DNA from: Polytrichum commune
Taxonomy: Eukaryota > Streptophyta > Polytrichopsida > Polytrichales > Polytrichaceae
NCBI GenBank assembly: GCA_950295325.1
Contig: OX485808.1
Coordinates: 23,706,527-23,770,526 of the forward strand
Reading direction: 5' to 3'
DNA: 64,000 nucleotides
Shown here: positions 24,474 to 36,400 of the stretch, one piece after another
Numbering within the stretch: position 1 is the first letter of the stretch
Layout: each line of letters begins with the position of its first letter
Translations under genes and position numbers: made by a program
The notes under the pieces: generated by a model
Database searches by the model: none
The model's input: the letters and a program-made list of their open reading frames with translations, nothing else
What the model was told of the DNA's origin: nothing

Positions 24474-27440
24474 TGCACAAACAAATGACATGTTATAAAT
24501 CAATATTTTCAACAATTTATTCAAGTTTGTTTCCATGTTTTGGATTTAAGCATGATAACATTGACAAAAACAACAAGGTACACATTCAATTGACACCTAT
24601 TGGACATAAATTCCAAATATGTTCAAATACCTTAAACTTCCTTGATATAACATCAAGCTTTATTTGCACAGTTGGGGATGGGGGTTTGTTAACCTAGTTC
24701 TACTTGCAAAACATTCTCAGAATAAGATGTTAAACTTGATTGAGACCTATTTCCACACTCGACTTATGTTGTTACAAAATTCATGATGTTTATGTACCTT
24801 ATTTCAAAGATGTATGAATTTGATACTACAACGATTATATCAAAAAACTATTATGTTGCTCAATATGTTGGATAATAATTTGTAGTGGACTGTAGATAGG
24901 TTTTTAGATTGGGTTCCAATTAAGAAAACCACACAGGGAAGACTAAATGAGTGTCAGGTGTTACATCTAGGGATCACCATTGAGTTAATTGATAGATTAC
25001 AAGAGAATTAAGATGTATTTAGAACAACAAACACAGGGAAAAAGACTTCTAGAGTGAGCTTTAGGATTGATTCAATTAAGGTTAAGGGTCACTCACAGCA
25101 GTACATGCAATTGATCAGTCACTCCCTCACAACCCACTCTCATCAGTAACATCACTCTTATAATGTGTTTTGCAATTCAGGGAGTCACAGCTCAGCCATA
25201 GACATTTGAGTACGCCATAGTCTCAGAAACCCAAGGCAAAAACTCCTTGAGGTGACCATAGTCTCTTTAAAGAAGTAACCAAGGACTATAGGCCATACCA
25301 CAGTTAGTAAGGATATCATGTTCACACTTGACTCCTCCTATGGTTAAGTGATTGATTTAATTAGATAAAGACCACAAAAATGAATTATTTCCTTAGTCAG
25401 TTTTAGACTTAACACTTTCACAGTGGAATTGAATGCATTAAAATAAATTATTGAAATTAACAAAAGTCTAACGTGCGACAGTAACCTAGTGACTGAGTCT
25501 AAGCGAAGCGAACTAAACCGGACCGGAACCGTAAGAGTCTAATCGGTAGGACCATAGTCTGCACGGCACGGCCATAGTCTAGTCACCAGTAACAGTCACA
25601 AGTAACCAGTATCAAGTCACGTCTTATAGAGAGGGCCATAGTCTTAGTATCCAGTAACCAGTAACAAGTAGCCAGTCACCAGTAACCAAGTCAGCGTCAA
25701 GTTCTCGAAGGTGATGCTGGCCACTCCTCCTTTTATGCTTGCCTTTGAGTGCTCCCCCTAACAATATGGGTTAAAGGGCAGCTTAGTTCCCTCTCGCGCG
25801 ACTCCTTCGTCCACACCCGGCTTCTTCCTTTTCCCCGCCAGGCTCGTTATCTTCGATCAAATGCTTCGCGGGGCAGATCTCCTCTACCATCTCATCTCTC
25901 CATTTGTTACCATTATCTCACAGATTCCACAGATAGCTAATGCTCTTCTTCACAGAGACTCACATAAAAAGAAAATAATTAACTTACTCTCTATCAATTA
26001 AGGAGGCATTCTTCTATCATCCATAATGTATGTTTTCAGACAATGTTCCTGCGTCAGAGAGGGAGACAATTAAACTTCATTCGGGTTCGTCGACTTCTTA
26101 TCTCACATGAGAGAGTACGCAACAAGAAGCTTCCTACTTTGAAATTGTGTAAGACTGCCCTTTGAACGATTGGACCTTTACAAAGTTTCAATCTTCCTTT
26201 CACAGGAAAATACGCACCCTGATTTCTTCACAGGGCCCACAGATCAATTAAAAGATTAATTCTCTCTCTTCTCGGGAGTTCACATACGCAGGGAATCTTG
26301 AGGACAGTTGAAATTGGTTGAGACAATTGTTCGAGCAATTTGGCACCCACACACTTTCCAGTCCTCTCTCCCAGAAAGTTCACACAGTTATTATACTTCC
26401 TCCCTGCATCTAGCTAGAGGTTTCGATTTGCGAGTTAGGCGTTACCGACTCGTTTTATGGTTACATTTCTTCGTGATCATCACTCCCAATGTTAATTCCA
26501 TTAGGTTCATAAGTAGAGGTACCTGTGATCCTTTCACAAAGTTTCAGTATTCATTCACCCACTCATACTCAAATAGGCTCACACTATAATTCACCGCTTC
26601 TGAAGTTTTCCAAAAGACATTCATTGAAATCACTTCAAGGTGTAAACGTTTCTATCTCTCTCTTCTCGAGAGTAACGAAAATTTCTCTTACATGTTTCGC
26701 AAGATTAATTTATGTTCTCCCCCACAGTGTAATTTCACATCCCACTTGTGAGGTATGGTCATAAATAATAATATCGGATTTGAGACACTTCATATATTTC
26801 ACACAGTTCCACTCTTAACACCCACTTACACCAATCAAGCACAATTGAGGTATTAAGGTTGAACTAATTCGGATCAGGATATCTCTTCTCAAGAATTCCC
26901 AATTCGATCCAGAGTTTCACACTCGATCTCTGTAACTAATATACTTACAAAAATTACGATCTCACATCAGATAACTTACTCCCTTCACAAGAGTAAGATA
27001 TCACAGATTCTCCCTAGGTTCTTCCCGAACCAAGAAGAATACACTTTGGCTCCCTCGATTCAACACAAGCATCAACACTACAAGTTCAATTCTCATACAC
27101 ACAATTGATAGAAGAGCTTCACGCTATTATATTATGTATAGTAAAATGTTCATTCACAAAGGGCTTCACACCCAGGCTAGAATCGCTCAAAAACTGCCAG
27201 ACAAGGGAGACTCTCTTCTCGAGAGGTACTGCCTTTCTCCTCTCCCTCTTCTCCTCTATATCCCCTAAATTAACTACCTCGTCTCTTGGAATCATATTTC
27301 ATAAGGCTCTTCGACTTGGTCACATGTCTATTGCCCTACCCAAAAGACTCTTCCTCTTGGGATCTGTTTCATATGAACTAAATGTTTCACCCTTAGCTCA
27401 TTTCGGATAATTGGTCACTAATGACTTACTTTAACGTCCA
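24474..27440. other. Expanded intron of the PNL pseudogene, motif-rich insert
   Basis: Between the NB-ARC and LRR parts. From about 24890 the sequence changes character. CCATAGTCT recurs at least five times (25200-25640). AGTAACCAGTAAC-like repeats follow (25575-25690). CTCTTCTCGAGAG-like palindromic motifs recur near 26270, 26660 and 27215. No coding sequence was found. Probably an LTR-type or other non-coding insertion; its ends and target duplication were not identified. Confidence 0.45.
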
Positions 27441-27442
27441 TT

Positions 27443-28440
27443 TCACATTCTGAGTGCCAATATGAATTCACATCCTATCAAAATTCTAAAATGACTATTC
27501 TGAGACCAAAAAGTTGTACCACATGGACCATGGAGAACTTTGGTCATGGATACTTTCCAATTTTCTCTAGGATGATCAAGAGTGATTTTTTTTACAATGT
27601 TTGCATCCTCGCTTGTGGCATAATCTAATTCTTTTGTAGTGGAAATCAAAAGGGTGTGTTTGGATGATACTAACCTTTTGCTTACAATGGTCGGTGAATG
27701 TTCCCAAACAAAAATTCATAAGTCGAGTTTCTTTGAATTCTCCCAAGTTTGCGAGCATACGACCCATGGCACACAATTGATCATGAATTTTCAATATTCC
27801 ACCATCCACTATCACAAGTGACTTGCTATTTAAATTTTCCAAGTTTTTTTGAGCAACGTTGGCATCAAGGTCGGATATTCTAATCATGTCTTCCACCCGA
27901 AAATAAAAACCTGGAAGGTATGGATCTAGCAAGGCTCACATGATTGGTCGGTCCCAAAGGCATGCATGGAAAATAGTTCCATAGGTTTATCACCCTCAAG
28001 GGTCTTCATGTTTACGATTATATCGTCCAAAAGATTGCCAACCAGGAGAGCTTGCAATCAACTTATTGCCATTAACATCTTTGAGTATGTGATCACCTAA
28101 TAGTTGATGTAAGTCAATATGTTCGCTCACGTTGTCTACAACAATACGAATATTTATTGTTTTGCAAATATGTTCCATCGTTATTCTTGCTTCTACCAAT
28201 GTTTTTACTTGAGGTGCCACTTGCGTATCTTCCAACTTGTGCTTGAATATAAAAGTACATGTTTCACCCTTAAAATCACCTATAAAGCATGTCCCATCAA
28301 ACTGGTGGGAGATATGTTCACTTGCCCATGCCGACGATCCCCAAACTACCAATTTTTTGCAATTGCCTTTCAAATTGAAGTATTCGGTCTTTGATACCAA
28401 TCAATCTCTTAGGTCCATTCCTGGTATTATTGACCTACAA
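27443..28440 (-). pseudogene. PNL pseudogene: NB-ARC domain, Walker A deleted, frameshifted
   Basis: After an acceptor near 28440 the frame reads RLIGIKDRIL, then LGIVGMGK, where a P-loop GxGGxGKT should follow. The loop is truncated and the frame shifts, continuing as EHISHQFDGTCFIGD. Walker B/kinase-2 is RIVVDNV, then an RNBS-B-like NGNKLIASSPGWQ. Another shift leads to KTLEGDKPMELFSMHAFG. The ARC part has LKIHDQLCAMGR, an MHD-type IHD motif, at about 27780. A further shift follows near 27620. The missing Walker A lysine loop means no ATP binding, so the copy is dead. Confidence 0.75.
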
Positions 28441-28599
28441 GAATTTCAACATCCAATATTAGCTTTATAAAAAATTACATGTCAGATCATAGCAATTTCC
28501 AAACTAACCCAAAGATTCAATATCACTAATCTCACTTAAGATTGAAATACCATTTGCATACTATATTTGACAATGAGCAAAATAATATCAACAACACAA

Positions 28600-29851
28600 T
28601 TACCTTATCAAGAATTTGATGTAATGATGGGTCGTTGCATGTATCTTGAGGTGAACTACCATATTCTCCAATTTTGGGCATAAATCGTAACTAGAAGCTC
28701 AGGGTCACAAAAACTTGAAACAATAAGATTATTTGACAAAAGGCACTATAAATAATTCTCATAAAGTCGGTCCACCATTGCTTGGGATTCATCAACAAAC
28801 CATAGCTCCATGATGGTTCTTTATGTTGAAGTGTTTCATCCATAGAGATGGCATTCTTGAACATTGCGTTCTTCAATGACCTTAATGTATTGCAAATGTC
28901 AAGAAATGTGGGCCTCTTTGATGGATCCAAAGACCAACAATCATGTATTAATGACTTCAAATCCTTCGAGCAATTTTCCGGTAGCTTTGGTCTCTTGCCA
29001 TCATGTATAAACTTCCAATAATCATTGGCTAAAATTGCACCAAAAGGTTTTTCTCCTGAAAGAATCTCAAAACTTGTCATGGCAAAACTAAATACATCGG
29101 TTTAAAATGCATTTACTTCCAAACTTCGATTTTCAAATGCCTCCGGTGCCATATATTGAAAGGTGCCATAACGAAATTGACATGTGGGCACTTGTGGTGA
29201 TTCCTTTACATCAATTTTTGATATACCAAAATCAACCAACTTCACGTGCACATATTCAAGGCGACCATCCCACTCTGAGACATCCATGGAAATCACAACA
29301 ACATTGTTGGGCTTCAAATCGTGATGTGCTACCTTCATATCATGAAGGTACCACATTCCGCTTGCAATTTGTAACATAATGTCCATTTGAACGGCTTATG
29401 CGATTAAAGCTTTCTTTTCGACCAATAATTTGCACAAGTCCAACTTTCCTCGTTCCATGCTTAGTTCAAATTTCTCAATCTTTTCAACAAAAACAACACA
29501 ACAAAAAAACTTGATAATGTTTGGATGATTCAATCCCCCCAATATACTTGCTTCTTTCAATAAAAGTCTCTTGTATTCAAGGTTTGGAACTTCCATCACC
29601 TTTGTTGCAGTTTCAATGCCTACCCATTTAGTAGGTAGTACAACATATCCCTTTGTGTATGTTTCACCCAACGGAATATCAAACTTTCCTGAAGGCTCAA
29701 AATGTGGATAATCAGAAGGGAAAATAATCTTATCCAATTCTTCACCTCGAACCAATTGTAAACATGTCACTCGTCCCAATAGGTATTGTGCAAGTGCACG
29801 ATCCTTAATTGTGTCAATTTCCAAATGCTCTAAGAGTCTTCTGTGTATTGA
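28600..29851 (-). pseudogene. PNL pseudogene: protein kinase domain with three in-frame stops
   Basis: The minus-strand frame runs from the transposon insertion at 29851 to a GTAATT donor near 28600. The N-lobe includes YVVLPTKWVGIETATKVM and EASILGGLNHPNIIKFF. The catalytic loop is HHDLKPNN (HRD as HHD), the magnesium motif DFGISK and the activation-segment end MAPEAF. C-lobe motifs are DVFSFAMTSFEIL and the CWSLDPSKRPTF arginine. In-frame stops lie at 29396-29398 (TAA), 29102-29104 (TAA) and just after VTLSF near 28691 (TAG). Sequence on both sides of each stop stays in the same frame. Kinase followed by NB-ARC and LRR is the PNL class reported from mosses. Confidence 0.8.
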
Positions 29852-29859
29852 ATTTTGGT

Positions 29860-30819
29860 CTCGGGGAGTTCACTAGACATGTATATATGTATACACGTGC
29901 GTGACAAGGGTATTTATTCAAGGGGTATATAATTATCCATCATTAATTTTTTATACCCTATTATTATATAATTATATAATTTATTGTTTTTTAAATGACC
30001 CTATAATTACTTTTAAATTTGATGAAGCTCTAATTTTAAGCTAGGTATGTTCATTATAATTATTTGATTTTGCTCCAAAGGGTTTAAGAGCATTCAAAGT
30101 ACTAAGTCACCAAAATCCAAGGCACAACAAGGTTTTACATTAAGAGTGTTCATAAACAATTTCAAATAACAAAATCCACCCATGTTCCTCAATCAAGTTA
30201 CACACACAATTAAACACAACGATACTGAGTGTAAAAAAAAAATTAAAACACCAACAACAAAGCAAGCAAAAATAGGGTCCATGCAATAATGTAGAAGGGT
30301 ATAGAGTTAATACTACAACATCTTGCTTGAAGCAGACAAACACAAAACCAACCAAAACTCCTCTAATTTATCTTGAGAAATTTTTTCTAGCATTTACAAA
30401 CACTAGCAAAACTGTTCATAGGAAATGAAAGATGTCATCATGTTCATCTTGCAAAACAATTCCTAGCTTTTAAGAACATTAGTATATAATCAACAAATAA
30501 TGCATGCCTTTAATCCTAAACCCAGGAATCCGTCATCCGCCCTCATCAATCTTTCATCCCATTTTTCCAATTGAATTGACGTAGTTTTTCATCCAAAATC
30601 TTCCCGCCTCTGAACACAAAGGACACCCTATTTTTAAAAAAAAACCTAGGATCCTTAAATCCTACGGTATATTTTTACAAATATTTTAAAAATATGCGTT
30701 ATTTGTATCAAGCCTATATTACTTCTAAGAAAATTCTAAGTTTTTCCTTTTGTGAATATAAATTACCCTATATTTTCCCGCACGTTGTTTTCTAATATTA
30801 TCGCAGTGAACTCCCCGAG
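29860..30819. mobile_element. 960-bp non-autonomous DNA transposon, 8-bp target duplication
   Basis: Perfect 15-bp termini CTCGGGGAGTTCACT (29860-29874) and AGTGAACTCCCCGAG (30805-30819), flanked by ATTTTGGT on both sides (29852-29859, 30820-30827). It interrupts a coding exon of the PNL gene on the minus strand between EDQ and NSIHRRL. Without the element and one duplication copy the frame is continuous. No transposase inside. An 8-bp duplication suggests a hAT-like superfamily, but the CTC terminus is not classical hAT. A related end lies at 19038. Confidence 0.9.
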
Positions 30820-30827
30820 ATTTTGGT

Positions 30828-31258
30828 CCTCTTCAACTTCATCAATGGATGATGGATAGAATGTGGCACAACTCTGAGTCTGAAGAATATTTTGGATTTG
30901 ACCTCGATAACACATTTGAGATATGTCACACATTGTACAGAAACAACATTCCAAGTCCAAGAGGAGCTCTTTAAAAGTCTCTTTGTTTTTTATTTGCAAT
31001 ATTGCATTATAGCACCAATCTTCCTTGTAGCATTCATCAACCACATTTTTTGCTTTGTTCCCAATCCGAACTAAATCTTGTTCAACTTCACTGAAGACAT
31101 CCCTCCGGGTGCCTTTGTTGATCTTCTGAATTGCTTCCACACCCTTTCGGGAGTTTGCCACCAAATTGTTGCATTGCTTTTCATTCAAGAGAATCAAACT
31201 TGACATATCTTATCATATCTTCCACAGTCCCCAAAGATTTCTTCATGTTGTTTGACAT
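30828..31258 (-). pseudogene. PNL pseudogene: N-terminal domain
   Basis: From a likely ATG at 31256-31258 (MSNNMKKSLGTVEDM) the frame shifts near 31206 to NEKQCNNLVANSRKGVEAIQ. It continues through an alpha-helical, cysteine-containing stretch to SSIDEVEEDQN at the transposon insertion. This is the helical N-terminal part ahead of the kinase. I recognise it only by position. The frameshift lies close to the start. Confidence 0.6.
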
Positions 31259-31610
31259 TTTAAAAGTGTTACAACAAGAAAATTCGTTGTTTTGATATTT
31301 GACTTTTCGTGTGAAGATTTGTGATGATAAAGTCAAAGTTTGCAGCACAATACCTATGAATCCACACACTCATGTATTAATGCAATAAAGAGGCAACCGG
31401 TACTTTAAGAATGAGGTGCACAATACTCTTTTGTGTAGACATTGGTAGTATGACCGTAGATTCATTCGTCCGCCCATAACATTCACAAACCTTACATTCA
31501 ACACTAAGGAATGTAACCCACACAAAGACATCATTACTAACAAACCCAACATACAAATATACGGAACGGAATCCACCATATACGACCAAACGGGAGCGTT
31601 CATCCTCACC

Positions 31611-32296
31611 ATGCCACTTACAAGACCACACTGGCTATGGGAAAGATATAACCAAAACCAAAAACACCCCATGGCCCACTTCCTTAACCCCCCACCTCAA
31701 GACTTTGCCACCGAAATACTATGGCTAACCCAAAGATATATTACAATCCTCCCTAAAAGAAGACCAAAAAAACACAACCCACATAATAACCATCAACCCT
31801 CCACCCCTCCACCCTTCAAGCCCTAATGGAAACATACAAAATAACACACTCATACTACTCCTCACCCTTTACATGCCCAATAACAATTACCCATTACAAC
31901 TCCCCACACAATAGAGACATCATATTTGGTTCGGCAGGGCTAGCACACTCATCAAAATGGAAGGGTAACGGCCTGGCCCACCCTCCAGACCTCAAAACTG
32001 CCATGACATCCATCCACTGGGCCCGCATGGCCACCCAAGAAGACCGCAATACCACAACCATCATCATAATCAACCATAAAGAAAACCCCCTCCCAATGAC
32101 GCACGACGAAGTACACATAATAGCAACCATACCGCCCAACACCATACAATACAACCCTACAGAGGAATGGCCAACATATTTACACCAACTAGAACACCAA
32201 TATACCACCATAATTAGCATACAAAACCCCTCCCTAGGTAAAACTAGAACACCCAACACACTCACATCAAACATATTTGAACTCTATAACACCCAA
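31611..32296 (+). CDS. A+C-biased overlapping ORF pair, interrupted by the CACTA element
   Basis: ORF 1 (31611-31826) contains PHWLWERYNQNQ and NPPPQDFATEILWLTQRY. ORF 2 starts at ATG 31826 inside the stop of ORF 1 (TAATG) and contains SSKWKGNGLAHPPDLKTAM, a T/I-rich strand and IPPNTIQYNPTEEWP. At 32296 it is cut by the CACTA element. Beyond the element the frame resumes at 44871 and ends with TGA at 44979-44981. The plus strand is rich in A and C and poor in G and T throughout, unlike the flanks. I do not recognise the proteins. The HPP between hydrophobic stretches faintly recalls an NPP-type methyltransferase motif. The two ORFs could be one frameshifted gene or a reinitiation pair. Confidence 0.45.
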
Positions 32297-32309
32297 CACT
32301 GCAAGAAAA

Positions 32310-33260
32310 CCAGCCCAATGTGACTAGGTTTTATGACTACAATAGAGCATAAACCAAAATATGACTAGCACTATTTGTAGTCATTTCGACTTAGTTGCTT
32401 CGGACAATCTGACTGGGGGTCATATCGGACACTTCTTGTTCCCAATGTTGCGTTCCCACAGTGCTTTGGGATCTCAAAACGGGACCTGCAATGAGACTTG
32501 GCACCATATGACTCTACATAGTCATACCTCTATGACTACATGTAGTCATCTATATGCAAATAGTGAATGTCTGGCATGACTATGCTTAGTGAGGTATGAT
32601 TCAATACATGACTAGTTCTATCACTACGCATAGTAGTGGGATGGTGACTGTGTGTAGTCATACATTGAGTTGGGAGCATACGACTCTTTGGAGTCACATC
32701 TATTTGAAACCCCATAGTCACAAATGCGGAGATAGCTTCTGAATGATATGACGAATTTTAGTGAGGTATCAGTCATTACATGACTGGTTTTATCACTACG
32801 AATAGTAATGAGATGATGACTGAAATGAGTCATACATTGAGTTGGGATAATAGGACTCTTTGAAGTCACATCTATTGTACTACCCATAGTCACGAATACT
32901 GAAATATCTTCTGAATGCAATGACTAATTGTAGTGAGATATTAGTCTCCACTGCTGAAATCATGAGATGGGCATGACTAATTATAGTGAGAATTTAGAGA
33001 ATATAGCAATGGTTTGATCACTATGTATAGTGATCTGATTGTGACTGTGTTGCATCATACACACACGTGAGATAATATGGGGTTGTGAAGTAAATATGCT
33101 TCACTACACATAGTCACACATACCAACTGATGACTGCATGGAGTCCTCGTATATTCGTTTCTTTCACTACTGGGAGTCAAATTCAATATTAAATCGGATG
33201 CATTTGAATAGGACTTGACTCTCCGTAGTCCAATGCACACGTATGCCATGCCGTCGATTA
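32310..33260. repeat. CACTA left subterminal repeat region
   Basis: Dense TGACTA, TGACTC and TAGTCA motifs in both orientations, many as palindromes such as ATGACTACATGTAGTCAT near 32533. A tandem unit of about 172 bp (GTGAGGTAT...ACATGACT...) starts near 32591, 32763 and 32934. These are probably binding sites of the element's own TNPA-like protein, by analogy with En/Spm subterminal repeats. Confidence 0.75.
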
Positions 33261-33454
33261 TGCCATTCTTCTGGTGTGTAGTCATATATTTCAGTTTCAG
33301 ATTAGGGTGATAATGAGATGTGTTGACTATTACAAGCCATCCGTGCGGTTGTGAGCACTGCGTCAGGTCATGCAAATGTTTTTCACACATTTCATTGAAT
33401 GAGAACATTAAGAGTTCTGAAACAGGATGCAAGTGGCATTGTATCTCAATCAGT

Positions 33455-36400
33455 CTAAACTGCGGCGGAGAAGGACAGATCAATGTCCATGAACTCTGTG
33501 GGCCACAGTACAAAGTGCCCTACTGCTTGTCCTACCGAGGTCACGGGTGGATCATCTAGATCTACAGGTGCAAACAAACTGTAGTCGTCATCTAGGCTTT
33601 TCACCACTTCTACAGACACGGTTCCTGCAATTATGGTTCTCCCGTGTAGAGAAGCCCCAGCCACATTCTGCACTTTCCCGAGTGCCACAACTTTATCCTC
33701 CTCCCCTTCTTCAAGTCCCTTGAGTCTCACAGGGTCACCCTTCTTGACCTCCAGGTCCTCACCTTCTTGTACAACCTATAATAATAATAAAAACACAAAA
33801 CAAGGATCAATTGGGACTAAGTTGCTGTGATGATACAAATATGTGGTTCTCCAAGGCTCATGGCACTAATTCAAACTCTATGACTGTCAGAAGTCACATA
33901 TTATAACGTCATTACTAATATCAGTCACGTATCCTAACTTCATGACTGAACCTAGTCAAACAATCACGAACTTGGCATACTGAATTTTCAAAGAACTAAG
34001 GCACAACATTCGAGGAAGTGGCCCATGGCACTTACATGATCATTTTTCTTGAGTCCCACAGGGTCACCCTTCTTTATCTCAGGGTCCTCGGTTTCTTGTA
34101 CAACCTAAAAATAAAACACACACACAAAACAGGGATCAGTTGGTTCTAAATCACTGAATTCGTATGTTCAGAAATACACGGCTGTCGACCCTTACATGTT
34201 CACTTACCGGTGCGTTCATGTTTCTCTTTCTCTTCCCTTTCGTGTACGTCTAACTGTCAGTGTTGGGTTCCTTGCTCTTTTCAGCTTTCTCTTTGCTCCC
34301 CCTGAGTGCCCTTTGCGACTTTGTGTCATCGTGGTCTTTCTTCAGCTTCTCAACCTCTGTCAAACGCATTTTCTTCTGGGTGCGAGTGTCCTCTTTTGCA
34401 GGCTTGGAAGCCCTCAAATTGCGAGTTGAGTACACCACTGTGGCACGTCCTCCTGACTCTTCAACGGTCACTGTACCACATTCTAGAGTGCCTCCTCCAG
34501 GGTTGCTCGCAATTTGCGACGGATGTGATTCCTTCACATCACCTGCTGCAGGAACGTCCTCTGCCTTATCCAAATCTTCAGGCTGCGATTCGGACTCCCC
34601 TGCTTGATGCAATCCCTGCTGAGTATAGAGGCAGCACGTCAATAAGGATCCTCTCAATCATGGCTTTTAATCATGAGCAATGTTTATAAATGTGTTCAAC
34701 AATGGAACATCATGTGACCATTCCAGTCACTTTTTCAAATTCTATGATTGTGGATCAGAATAGATTCTAAACTGATGACTGTGAAAAATCACATATTCTA
34801 ACTTCATTACTATTATCAACCACGAATTTCAACTTCATGACTGCATCTAGTCAAGCCTGTTCACTCTTTCCATATCATTGTGTACAAACAGTCGCGAACT
34901 TGACATATGCATACATTCTAGAACTAAGGCACAACTTGCTGGACATAACACATCAAGATGATACTTGTACCTGCGGGCGCATGATACTTTCTTGAATGGT
35001 ATCGGGCAATCGTGAATTGTCGGTGCCGGTGGACTCTGAGCTGGAGCTGCTCTTTGCACTTGCTGCCTTCAAAGGGGTGTCAACGGGAATCTGCAGGTGC
35101 TGCATGATGCGTTCAATGTTCTTCTCAATGGATCTCCGCCAATCACTAACAAGGTCTGTGTGGGCATCAGACACTCGGCTACTCGGGGAGGTTTCATTTC
35201 TTGGATTCAGTCTTCGAGGGGCGTTTTTGACACGTGCAAGCTCTCTTTCAATTTCAACCCTAGTTGGGCTTCTCTCCAGCTCAATGGCCTGTATAGAGAT
35301 AAGAAGATTGCCTTGTTAGTGCTACATGATTAGTGACAATTGAAGAGTGCTTCCTACCCAATGTACACAGAAATTGCTTACAGAAATGAGCTGCTGCCGT
35401 CAAGTGGCATTGAAAATGAATGGGTTAACCTGGGTCAGACATCTCTGTGACTAAAAATGGTCACAAATTCGAATGTGATGACTGAGAACAGTCACAGCCT
35501 CTATTTTGATGACTGCACTTAGTCACTTGAAGTCCTGGTTGGCGCTATGGATCAGTTGTACAACCTTTGACATATTCAGTTGTAATGGTCTTTTGACGAA
35601 CTTAAGAAGGATAACATGCAAATTTCTCCAACTTAAAGACTGAACACTTACCAAATTAGCTCGAACATATTCTTCGTTGCGCCCCGCAACGGACGGCCTC
35701 CTCACTTGCGCTCGACTGTAGCGCAGCTTCTCTGCTTCATGCTGTTTTTTCTCTTCCAAGATGAGTTTAGACAACTTTACCCAATGGTCGTGCCGAATGT
35801 GCTTTGGCTTGTCCTTCCCTTCTTGCATTCTTTTCTTCAACTGATATCTCTTCACCTTCAACTGGCCCTTCAAAATGCTGTGGAAAGCCTCTTCAGTCAC
35901 CTTGCCAAGGCCCCCATGGTACTCAAAAGTGTTGTCCACTCGTTCCTTGACAGCAAGCAGCATAGAAGTGTTGAGATTCTTGTAGTTGTCTTCGCTGAAG
36001 TCTATATCCTGCGCATGACCTCGAAGACATGTTAGCCACAATGGGCGATTCTGTCCTTGTGGATGTCCTCTCAGATTGACCTCCACAAGGTGTTTTCTAG
36101 GTCCTCGTGCATCTCGAATGGTCACCTCCTGAGCTTGTTGTTGCTTCAACGCGACCCGTCGTCTCGACTTCTGGTCTCTGGAATATGAGGGCTGACCAAA
36201 GCTCTCAGTCATCTCTGATGCAGAATATGTGGAGGAGTTCACCCCAGGCTCCTGCATCTCCATCGCACGCCTCCATTGCAGTAGTTGGAGCTGTTTTTCT
36301 GCAATTTCAAGGTCCAAGCTACTAATGGCCCCATGCCGGGGAACGAATGCATTTGCTGTATGGTTAGGAGGAACCTCGGGTACAACGTCGTTGCAGTAAT

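Noticed and set aside
31894-32274. Minus-strand frame opposite the A+C-biased ORF
   Set aside because: It is a mirror of the skewed composition and is rich in M, V, W and C. The plus-strand frame has better coding character and continues across the CACTA element.
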